Source: Ignavibacteria bacterium
GTDB taxonomy: Bacteria; Bacteroidota; Ignavibacteria; Tepidaquicellales; Tepidaquicellaceae
Length of the DNA: 6,532 nt
Reading direction: 5' to 3'
Assembly (NCBI GenBank): GCA_018058125.1
Contig: JAGPCH010000092.1
Span: forward strand, 1-6,532
Position 1 is the stretch's first letter, and each line of letters opens with the position of its first letter. Shown piece by piece: positions 1 through 5,987 of the stretch. Under the pieces are notes generated by a model. It was not told the origin of the DNA, ran no database searches, and saw only the letters and a list, made by a program, of their open reading frames with translations. The position numbers and the translations under genes were made by a program.

Positions 1-687
1 TATTCCCAGAAAGCTCCCGAAGAATTTTTGAAAAGTTGCTCCTGTGAATCCCATCAAAGCTGAAACGTCAACCTGCAGCAGCATAAGTATCCTGCCAAGA
101 TCTATAGGATTGAGAGAGGTGAGAATTATTATGAATTTATCTATCGGGTAGTCATTGAAAAAATAAATAATCAGAAATACCAGTCCGTCAAATATAATAG
201 TGAGATAAAGCCATATTATTATAGATAAACCTATGCCTTTGACCTTGTCTTTATTTAAAACTGAAGAAAGAAATGCCAGCGCTGTAAAAATGAATGTAAG
301 ACTGATTCCGGTAACGATAAGATACAATCCCGAGAATGAAAAGCCGTAAAGCATCACCGGCAAACCAACGCCGATCAGAAAACCAATCGATAAAGAAACA
401 GATAACGCAAGATACTCAGCGCGGAAAATATTTTTACGGTTTACGGGCTGAGTAAGAAGGAATTGTATGAACTCTTTCGAATTATAAAAATGGATCGTTC
501 CGAATATCAGACTTATCAGCGGCACTATAAACAATATTAAATTTAGAATTGTGATCACGGCTTTGGATGAATCATGTCCGATATAGATTATTGAAAAACT
601 CATCACCATAAGTATCAGACTGTAGATCAGTATGAACTTATTTCTGAGCAGATCAAATAATATGTATTTAAATATTTTGTTATCCAT
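1..687 (-). CDS. nosY: NosY, ABC transporter permease for CuZ assembly (C-terminus beyond the window)
   Basis: This is the membrane subunit of the NosFY ABC transporter, which works with NosD to complete the CuZ centre of N2O reductase. The frame is open for 229 codons from an ATG at 687-685 to the window edge; NosY proteins are usually somewhat longer, so a C-terminal piece is missing. I translated it by hand: it starts MDNKIFKYILFDLLRNKF and has hydrophobic segments at about residues 17-36, 46-66, 92-113, 119-142 and 151-177. Two family-like stretches are visible: FLLTQPVNRKNIFRAEY at about 76-92, a cytoplasmic segment near the ATPase, and TSLNPIDLGRI at about 190-200. The gene follows nosF by 15 bp, and the nosF stop lies in the same frame, so no earlier start is possible. 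The leader is A/T-rich without a clear Shine-Dalgarno site. Naming rests on both sequence and position. Confidence 0.9.
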   Translation of the reverse strand, partial: MDNKIFKYILFDLLRNKFILIYSLILMVMSFSIIYIGHDSSKAVITILNLILFIVPLISLIFGTIHFYNSKEFIQFLLTQPVNRKNIFRAEYLALSVSLSIGFLIGVGLPVMLYGFSFSGLYLIVTGISLTFIFTALAFLSSVLNKDKVKGIGLSIIIWLYLTIIFDGLVFLIIYFFNDYPIDKFIIILTSLNPIDLGRILMLLQVDVSALMGFTGATFQKFFGSFLGI

Positions 688-702
688 TTTATTATTATAA
701 AC

Positions 703-1407
703 TTATTCTTTTTCCTGTAATACTCTCGTGATAGCTTTTCCGAGTCTTTCACCCGAACCGTTTTTTATGTCTTTTACAGGTAAATTCAGTTTTACTGAAC
801 CATCAAGAAGATAGACTATTCTGTCAGCAAGTTCATCCATCTCGGAAATAATATGTGATGAAATAATCAGAAGCTTATCTTTTTTCTTTGTGTCTAAAAT
901 TTTTGATTTGAGTATTTCTGTTGAAAGCGGATCGAGACTGGCTGTGGGTTCGTCAAGTATCAGTATTTCCGGATCAAACAAAAATGCCAGCGAAGCAGTA
1001 ACTCTTTGCTTATAACCACCGGATAGCTGTCCGAAATATTTTTCATAGATTTTATGGATCTTAAATGATTCTATCAGTTCTTCATCGAGATCTTTGTATC
1101 TGCTTCTGATATCTTTAACTATTTTAAATAATTCTTTGACTTTCAAATTCTCAGGATAGTTTGCAATCTGCGGCATGTAGCCGATATTGTTTCTGTAAAG
1201 GAACTGATCTTTTGTATCTTCACCATTAACAAGTATCTTACCTGACTCAGGTATCACCAGTCCGAGAATTGATTTCAGCAGTGTGGATTTACCCGAACCG
1301 TTTGGTCCCATCAGTGCTGCTACCTGACCTTTTTCGAGTTTAAGATCGATACCGTTCAGCGCTTTGAACTTACCGTAACTCATCTGGATGTCTTTTATCT
1401 CAATCAT
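703..1407 (-). CDS. nosF: NosF, ATPase of the NosFY ABC transporter
   Basis: This 234-residue cytoplasmic ATPase powers NosY in maturation of the CuZ centre of N2O reductase. All ABC nucleotide-binding motifs are present: Walker A GPNGSGKST at 34-42, Q-loop Gln80, signature LSGGYKQR at 128-135, Walker B LILDEP at 149-154 with catalytic Glu153, D-loop SLD at 157-159, and switch His185. Nothing suggests loss of activity. The length is normal for a single-domain ABC ATPase. The ATG (1407-1405) follows the nosD stop by one base, so its ribosome site lies inside nosD and translation is probably coupled. nosY follows 15 bp downstream. The domain alone would only say ABC ATPase; the NosF assignment comes from its place between nosD and nosY. 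The exported substrate is debated in the literature, and a sulfur compound for the CuZ sulfide is one proposal. Confidence 0.96.
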   Translation of the reverse strand: MIEIKDIQMSYGKFKALNGIDLKLEKGQVAALMGPNGSGKSTLLKSILGLVIPESGKILVNGEDTKDQFLYRNNIGYMPQIANYPENLKVKELFKIVKDIRSRYKDLDEELIESFKIHKIYEKYFGQLSGGYKQRVTASLAFLFDPEILILDEPTASLDPLSTEILKSKILDTKKKDKLLIISSHIISEMDELADRIVYLLDGSVKLNLPVKDIKNGSGERLGKAITRVLQEKE

Positions 1408-1408
1408 C

Positions 1409-2659
1409 TTAATTAAATGTGATCTTTTTCATTTCAGGACTTTCATCTATTAAAGTCACAGGAATTATTACAGGCATAGCTTTTTCTGTTACATCTATCA
1501 ATTCAACAATAAAACTTCTGAGCAGTATTATACTCTCAGGTACTTTATCGACTATCATTGAATACAGGCTGACCGGTCTGTAGGGAACATCACCCGTACC
1601 GTTTTTATCCAGATCATACCCGTCATATTTGTCCCAGTAATTTCCGGAGTATATGTTTTCGCTTTTCGAACTGTTGGAAGAAACATCAAAAGTATTACTC
1701 AGATAATTATTCCCTGTGAATTTATTCTCCATGCAGTTTCCAAGGATCTTTGTAGCCCAGCCGTTACTGTTGAATTCATTATTCTCTACAATGACCTTAT
1801 CAGATCCTTCCATGTAAATAGCTGTAGTATTTTTATAAAACAGATTTCTCCTGACAAGACTGTGTGTAATATCTTTAAGCAGAAGACCGTAAGAAGCCGG
1901 TCCCCAGTTGTCTTCAAATCTATTATCCAGCATCTCTATATTCTTTGTGTACATCACGGCTACACCCGCTCCGTTTTCACGGAAGAGATTTTCTTTGTAA
2001 ACATTACTGTCAGAGAACATAAAATGCAGACCATATCTTAGATTGTTGTGACTGTAATTTCCTGTCATTGTTCCTTTGGTTACAAACTCAAGATAGAATC
2101 CGTCTCTGTGTCCGGAGGTTTCATTGTACTCTAAAGTTATGTTACTGCATTTCCATAAATGAATAGCATTTCCCGAAGATGTTTCGGTCTCTGCCTTTCC
2201 GGAGATCTTATTGTTTTTAATTAAGCAGTGATTGGCTTTTGCAAGGTAGATAGCGAAGAATGAATCTTTGATAATGTTATTTTCGACAATGCAATGATCA
2301 GAGTTGTCGATCTTTATAGCAGAAAGATCCTCCATATAATTTACTTCAATATTTTTTATCTCCAGACCTGAAACTTTTACATAATCACTTTGTATCCGAA
2401 AACCCTGATACTTATGTTCAAGATCAATTACGGGAAAACCTTTTCCTATGATCTCAATTTGTTTACTTACTACTAAATTATTTTCAACATAAGCTCCTTT
2501 TTTGATAATGATCCTGTCGCCGTTTTCGCTTAGATCCAGTGCCTGCCTGATCGTTTTAATCTCACAGTCTTTACAGACGGTAATGTCTTTACCCTGAACG
2601 GTTTGCGAGGATATCAAAATATTAAGAACGAATAATATATAAAATAATTTATTGATCAT
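1409..2659 (-). CDS. nosD: NosD, exported beta-helix protein for CuZ assembly
   Basis: NosD is an exported right-handed beta-helix protein that docks on NosFY and is needed to build the CuZ centre of NosZ. The 416-residue product has a Sec signal peptide (about residues 1-23, likely cut after V-Q-G). The start of the helix follows, with TIRQALDLSENGDRI at 36-50. Many short repeats of the carbohydrate-binding/sugar-hydrolase type follow, such as IVENNII, LIKNNKI and VIVENNEF, from about 60 to 335. NosD-like signatures are HRDGFYLEF (184-192), NLRYGLHFMFSDSN (206-219) and the C-terminal YWDKYDGYDLDKNGTGDVPY (341-360), ending in a conserved-looking hydrophobic tail. A CxxC (Cys29, Cys32) sits right after the signal peptide. 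The ATG overlaps the nosL stop in an ATGA (2659-2656), a sign of coupled translation; nosF follows after one base. Length and architecture fit the family. Confidence 0.96.
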   Translation of the reverse strand: MINKLFYILFVLNILISSQTVQGKDITVCKDCEIKTIRQALDLSENGDRIIIKKGAYVENNLVVSKQIEIIGKGFPVIDLEHKYQGFRIQSDYVKVSGLEIKNIEVNYMEDLSAIKIDNSDHCIVENNIIKDSFFAIYLAKANHCLIKNNKISGKAETETSSGNAIHLWKCSNITLEYNETSGHRDGFYLEFVTKGTMTGNYSHNNLRYGLHFMFSDSNVYKENLFRENGAGVAVMYTKNIEMLDNRFEDNWGPASYGLLLKDITHSLVRRNLFYKNTTAIYMEGSDKVIVENNEFNSNGWATKILGNCMENKFTGNNYLSNTFDVSSNSSKSENIYSGNYWDKYDGYDLDKNGTGDVPYRPVSLYSMIVDKVPESIILLRSFIVELIDVTEKAMPVIIPVTLIDESPEMKKITFN

Positions 2660-3102
2660 TTTCCAACAAACTTATTCTTAAGTTCATCCCAGCTAAAAAT
2701 TTCTCCACCGAATTCTGTCTGATATTTTTCAGCATCCGCTTTATTTTTGAAGGCTGAAATATTCTCTCCCATAGGACTTCTTAATTCAGGACTTATCAGA
2801 AAGATTGTTTCGGCTGCATTAATCAATTCGCCGGGCTCTGTAAGATTTATCACAAAATACTTATCAATTTCACTTTCACTGATCTTATTTTCTTTAACAT
2901 AATCAAGCAAACATTCAGCTGCATCAAACTTAAATGATTTTCCTTTTTGAGTATATATCAAAGCTCCGTATTTTTTATCTGTCAATGTCATTTTGCAATT
3001 TTCACACTGATCTGTGCCGTATTTTATCTGAGCAACTTCTTTACTGCATGAAGCCAGTAGGAACAGTGTCACTAACAGTATATATGGTTTTAAATTTTTC
3101 AA
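2656..3102 (-). CDS. nosL: NosL, copper chaperone lipoprotein, with a TTG start
   Basis: NosL binds Cu(I) and supplies copper to apo-NosZ on the outer face of the membrane. The 148-residue product has a lipoprotein signal ending in L-A-S-C with Cys19 as the lipidation site. The copper-binding CxxCxM motif follows at 33-38 (Cys33, Cys36, Met38). Further on is FDAAECLLDY (59-68), matching the FD...CL region typical of the family, with Cys64. The start codon reads TTG (3102-3100). An in-frame TAA lies two codons upstream, there is no in-frame ATG near it, and starting later would destroy the signal peptide, so TTG is well supported. No clear Shine-Dalgarno site precedes it; the leader is A/T-rich. 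The stop overlaps the nosD ATG by 4 bp. A 107-bp spacer separates it from the membrane-protein gene upstream. Confidence 0.96.
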   Translation of the reverse strand: MKNLKPYILLVTLFLLASCSKEVAQIKYGTDQCENCKMTLTDKKYGALIYTQKGKSFKFDAAECLLDYVKENKISESEIDKYFVINLTEPGELINAAETIFLISPELRSPMGENISAFKNKADAEKYQTEFGGEIFSWDELKNKFVGK

Positions 3103-3120
3103 TGTTTATTTAACTTTTAT

Positions 3121-3160
3121 GATTGTGTTGATTGTGTTATCCGCCGGGGCGGAGTGTTAT
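3121..3160. repeat. GC-rich palindrome flanked by direct repeats in the spacer before nosL
   Basis: TCCGCCGGGGCGGA (3140-3153) is a perfect 14-bp palindrome in an otherwise AT-rich spacer. The 7-mer GTGTTAT lies directly on both sides, at 3134-3140 and 3154-3160. Next to it, the 9-mer GATTGTGTT occurs twice in tandem (3121-3129 and 3130-3138). Neither strand has a T-run after the palindrome, so an intrinsic terminator is unlikely. The layout could be a tiny inserted repeat with a duplicated target, or an RNA hairpin in the leader of the nosLDFY part. Nothing else is seen in this 107-bp spacer (3103-3209). Confidence 0.5.
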
Positions 3161-3201
3161 TTATGCCTGACTTATTGAAACGTTTTACTTTCCGAACAAC
3201 A

Positions 3202-3225
3202 GATTCAAATTATTCCTTTTGAATC
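3202..3225 (-). other. Hairpin around the stop codon of the membrane-protein gene
   Basis: GATTCAAA (3202-3209) and TTTGAATC (3218-3225) are perfect 8-bp inverted repeats with an 8-base spacer that holds the TAA stop (3212-3210). On the transcribed strand no T-run follows, so it is not a classic terminator. It could mark an mRNA end or processing point before nosL, or simply reflect chance. Confidence 0.4.
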
Positions 3226-3785
3226 CTGTTAAACTTATATTCATAAATAAAAACAAGTATTGCAATTATTCCTACAGCAAACAGTATGTATCCTCCGGTA
3301 GCCGGCATAGAAATCGCAGTAAAATTTAGAAGTTCCTTTGAGCCGATAAGTGGCGGCTGGTAATTCATCCCCGGAACTTTGATAGCTGCGGTCGGATCAA
3401 GATTATGACCATAGTCATATTCCCATGTCCAGAAGTCATACATTCCAACAGTTCCAATTACAATTATAAAAAGTATCCATGAAAGCAACATTGCTTTTTT
3501 ATTAATAATGAACACAATGATCCCGAATAGAATAATGAACCCGATGATATAAGGCATAAATGTTAATTCCTTTATCGAATCGGGTTCAATTAATTGCATG
3601 CCTATATAGTGATTCAGACCGTTTATGATATCCAGATCACCTGTCATTTTATCGAGCCATATCTGCATCCCAAGTCCTTCAGGATACTGAGGAGCGTCGA
3701 GTGTTATATTCCAAAGCGGTACAAAGTATAATACTATTAAACTTAAAGCTAAAACCAATATTAATATTCTCGAGGATTTTTTCAT
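3210..3785 (-). CDS. Four-helix membrane protein of the nos operon, possibly NosB-type (function unknown)
   Basis: I do not recognise a proven function for this 191-residue protein. Four hydrophobic helices are seen at about residues 7-25, 77-95, 99-117 and 161-182. Lysines and arginine at the N-terminus (KKSSR), Lys96-Lys97 and a basic tail predict both ends in the cytoplasm. Two outer loops result, 26-76 and 118-160. These hold residues able to bind metal: Met40, Met46, His59 and Met63 (in LNHYIGM) in the first, His127, Met140 and Met160 in the second. The second loop is aromatic (YDFWTWEYDYGH) and continues to GMNYQPPLIG. No CxxC, haem or iron-sulfur motif is present. Clade II nos clusters commonly encode a membrane protein, NosB, just after nosZ, and this gene sits there, between nosZ and nosL. 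The NosB link is positional inference. The ATG at 3785-3783 has an A/T-rich leader without a strong ribosome site. Confidence 0.92.
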   Translation of the reverse strand: MKKSSRILILVLALSLIVLYFVPLWNITLDAPQYPEGLGMQIWLDKMTGDLDIINGLNHYIGMQLIEPDSIKELTFMPYIIGFIILFGIIVFIINKKAMLLSWILFIIVIGTVGMYDFWTWEYDYGHNLDPTAAIKVPGMNYQPPLIGSKELLNFTAISMPATGGYILFAVGIIAILVFIYEYKFNRIQKE

Positions 3786-3819
3786 TTTATATTCTATTTT
3801 ATAATCGGCAGTATCTTTA

Positions 3820-3952
3820 CCACTAAGTCACTAAGACACTAAGTTTTGAAAAATTCTTATCATATAATTAACAATGATCTTTATTATTTAAAACTTTAGT
3901 TTCTTTTCCTTTATACATTTTCATTTCTTAGTGCCTTTGTGTCTTGTTGGTG
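3820..3952. repeat. Inverted arrays of 8-bp-period CACTAAG repeats between nosZ and the membrane-protein gene
   Basis: The spacer between nosZ and the next gene has two facing arrays. The left one (3820-3843) has three exact copies of CACTAAG at 3821, 3829 and 3837, each one base apart, giving an 8-bp period. The right one (3927-3952) has the opposite orientation and is decayed: CTTAGTG at 3927, CTTTGTG at 3935 and CTTGTTGGTG at 3943. The arrays are 83 bp apart and could pair imperfectly in the transcript. A second, inner dyad is ACTAAGTTTT (3838-3847) against AAAACTTTAGT (3890-3900). No long T-run follows either arm, so this is not a standard intrinsic terminator. It could be a small non-coding repeat element, or a structure that protects or trims the nosZ message. 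No open frame of credible length lies inside. Confidence 0.6.
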
Positions 3953-3966
3953 TTCACTACCCAAAC

Positions 3967-5946
3967 CTATTTCTTTTCTGCTCCAAGTGTAAACTTGATC
4001 GGAACATTGGATCCTTTTTCTGAAACTCTTATATATCCCTGCATTTCCTGATGGAGCGCAGAGCAGAAGTCAGTACAGTACATCGGGAATATTCCCGGTT
4101 TGAAAGGCAACCATTTTATTGTACAGGTTTCACCGGGCATTATAAGCATTTCAGATGTCTGATTTCCCATGATCGCAAAACCGTGAGGAATGTCCCAGTC
4201 CTGTTCAAGATTAGTGACGTGAACATATACAGTGTCTCCCATCAATATTCCTTCGATATTATCAGGAGTAAAGTGTGATCTTGTTGCTCCGATATACATA
4301 TGTACAACATTTCCTTGTCTTTCAACTCTTCCGTCATTCACACTTTTGATAGCATAGGGATTTTCATTTTCTTCGATCTTATAAATTTTTACAGAATTCT
4401 TTGCAACAAGATCAGCAGGAATTCCCTGTGCATAGTGAGGCTCGCCGATTGTCGGGAAGTCAAGTAGAAGTTTCATCTTGTCACCTGAGATATCTATAAG
4501 CTGAGCTGATTGTGTAAGCTCAGGTCCTGTCGGCAGATATCTGTCTTTTGTCATTTTGTTTAAAGAGATAAGATATTTTCCCCAGGGCTTTCTGCTGTCT
4601 CCGCCCGGAATTGAAAGGTGACCGACAGAATAGTAAACCGGTAACCTGTCAACTACAGCCTGATTAGCGACATTCCATTTCACGATCTCTGAAGAGATAA
4701 AAGCTGAAGTATAAGCAAATCCTTTGTCATCAAATTCAGTATGAAGAGGTCCTAATCCCGGATTCTTTACTTCACCCTGAAGAACAGCATCATATTTTAA
4801 AACCGGAATACCTTCAACGTCACCGTCAAACTGTTTGCCTTCAATAGCTTTTACCATTTTATCAAATGAGAATACAGGAATGACGGTTGCAAGTTTTCCA
4901 CCGCCGACTATGTACTGACCTGTAGGATCCACGTCTGCACCGTGAGGTGATTTAGGACAAGGAATATAATAAATGCATCCTTCGAGTTCTGATGGCTGTA
5001 AAGTTTTAACTGTAGTAATAATATCAGAAGTCGCAAGCTGTTTGGATTCATCCCATTTATTGTGTGCATATTTTGTTTCCATCATAGTACCTTTTCCGCC
5101 TGCTACAAGCCCTTCAACTTTCTTCCAGTTGACAGCCATTATAAAATCTTTATCTTTCTGTGAAGCTTCCACTTCAAGAAGTGTATTGGCTTGTTCTGTA
5201 TTGTAACACGAGAAGAAATACCATCCGTCAGAGGGTCCTTTTCCAGAGTGACTCAGGTCATAATCAAACGGAGGAGTAATGATCTGAAATGCAAGATTCA
5301 TATCGCCTTTTTCCTTATCGACTTTGATAAATGAAATAGCGCCTTTGAATTCTTCTTTATACGAATTAATAGGAACGTCTTTATTCGGAACCGGAACGCT
5401 GAATCTTGTTCCTGCTACTACATAATCCGTATTCGGAGTGGTAAACGGAGATGAGTGATTTCCTGAGCTGTTAGGGATCTCGATGATCTCAACTGTTCTG
5501 AAAGTAGTAAGATCGATCCTTGCGATTCTCGGAGTATTGTTTCCGTTTATAAAAACCCATCTTCCGTCAGTCACACCGTCTGTCTGAGAAAGCTCAGAGT
5601 GGTGAGCGTCATCCCATGGAACGAATCCATATGAAGTATTCAGCATAGGTTTTGTTTCTTCCGTGTATCCGTAGCCTTTTTCGGGATCGACAGAGAATAC
5701 AGGAATTACTCTGAATAGTCTTCCTGAAGGAATTCCGTAAACTGACATTTGTCCGCTGAAACCACCGGACACAAAGTAATAAAATTCATCATACTCACCC
5801 GGAGCTACATAAACCTGTTCGGCTTCGTCACCGCTTAAAGACGGTCCGGACTTTTTATTATCGGAGCAGGAATTAAAATTTATTACCATTATGAATACTG
5901 ATATTGCAAATAACAATACAGCAAATTTTTTTGTTAAATTTTTCAT
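3967..5946 (-). CDS. nosZ: Clade II-type nitrous oxide reductase with a lipoprotein-like leader
   Basis: NosZ reduces N2O to N2 at a copper-sulfide centre, CuZ, using electrons received through the dinuclear CuA centre. The 659-residue product has an N-terminal beta-propeller and a C-terminal cupredoxin domain (about 545-650). The seven CuZ histidines can be assigned: His115 and His116 (DDAHHSE), His164 (GNHSS), His335 (KSPHGAD), His402 (GPLHTEF), His443 (VGHLS) and His504 (GEPHYAQ). CuA ligands are His588 (DIPHGF), Cys624, Cys628, His632 and Met635 in YCTDFCSALHQEM. Asp626 stands where clade I enzymes have a Trp that binds through its backbone carbonyl. The leader has no twin arginine and ends in F-N-S-Cys27, so the enzyme may be exported by Sec and lipid-anchored; position -3 is Phe, so this lipobox is not canonical. 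The ATG is preceded by AAGGA. The cytochrome gene lies 41 bp upstream. Confidence 0.98.
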   Translation of the reverse strand: MKNLTKKFAVLLFAISVFIMVINFNSCSDNKKSGPSLSGDEAEQVYVAPGEYDEFYYFVSGGFSGQMSVYGIPSGRLFRVIPVFSVDPEKGYGYTEETKPMLNTSYGFVPWDDAHHSELSQTDGVTDGRWVFINGNNTPRIARIDLTTFRTVEIIEIPNSSGNHSSPFTTPNTDYVVAGTRFSVPVPNKDVPINSYKEEFKGAISFIKVDKEKGDMNLAFQIITPPFDYDLSHSGKGPSDGWYFFSCYNTEQANTLLEVEASQKDKDFIMAVNWKKVEGLVAGGKGTMMETKYAHNKWDESKQLATSDIITTVKTLQPSELEGCIYYIPCPKSPHGADVDPTGQYIVGGGKLATVIPVFSFDKMVKAIEGKQFDGDVEGIPVLKYDAVLQGEVKNPGLGPLHTEFDDKGFAYTSAFISSEIVKWNVANQAVVDRLPVYYSVGHLSIPGGDSRKPWGKYLISLNKMTKDRYLPTGPELTQSAQLIDISGDKMKLLLDFPTIGEPHYAQGIPADLVAKNSVKIYKIEENENPYAIKSVNDGRVERQGNVVHMYIGATRSHFTPDNIEGILMGDTVYVHVTNLEQDWDIPHGFAIMGNQTSEMLIMPGETCTIKWLPFKPGIFPMYCTDFCSALHQEMQGYIRVSEKGSNVPIKFTLGAEKK

Positions 5947-5952
5947 TTTTTT

Positions 5953-5974
5953 ATTCCTTAATTTAATTAAGAAT
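5953..5974 (-). promoter_or_regulatory. Inverted repeat covering the nosZ ribosome binding site
   Basis: On the plus strand ATTCCTTAAT (5953-5962) and ATTAAGAAT (5966-5974) are complementary apart from one extra C, with a 3-base loop. The inner CTTAAT/ATTAAG pair is perfect. In the mRNA the AAGGA of nosZ would be paired within this stem. The stem is nearly all A-U, so it is weak and may be chance in AT-rich DNA. The dyad is real in the sequence; a regulatory role is inference. Confidence 0.35.
5955..5959 (-). promoter_or_regulatory. Ribosome binding site of nosZ
   Basis: AAGGA stands 8 bases before the nosZ ATG and is the best Shine-Dalgarno match in front of any gene here; the other genes have A/T-rich leaders. 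It supports the chosen start of the long exported form of NosZ. Confidence 0.7.
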
Positions 5975-5987
5975 TTATAATTTAAAA

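Noticed and set aside
3874..3924. Short minus-strand frame of 16 codons in the nosZ downstream spacer
   Set aside because: Too short, lies between the repeat arms and has no recognisable motif.
3786..3966. Intrinsic terminator after nosZ
   Set aside because: Dyads are present but imperfect, and no T-run follows on the transcribed strand; the downstream nos genes are needed for NosZ maturation.
4051..4278. Plus-strand open frame of 75 codons
   Set aside because: It lies wholly inside nosZ, antisense to the CuA domain, and its product resembles nothing.
4973..5206. Plus-strand open frame of 77 codons
   Set aside because: Antisense shadow of nosZ; no ribosome site or domain supports it.
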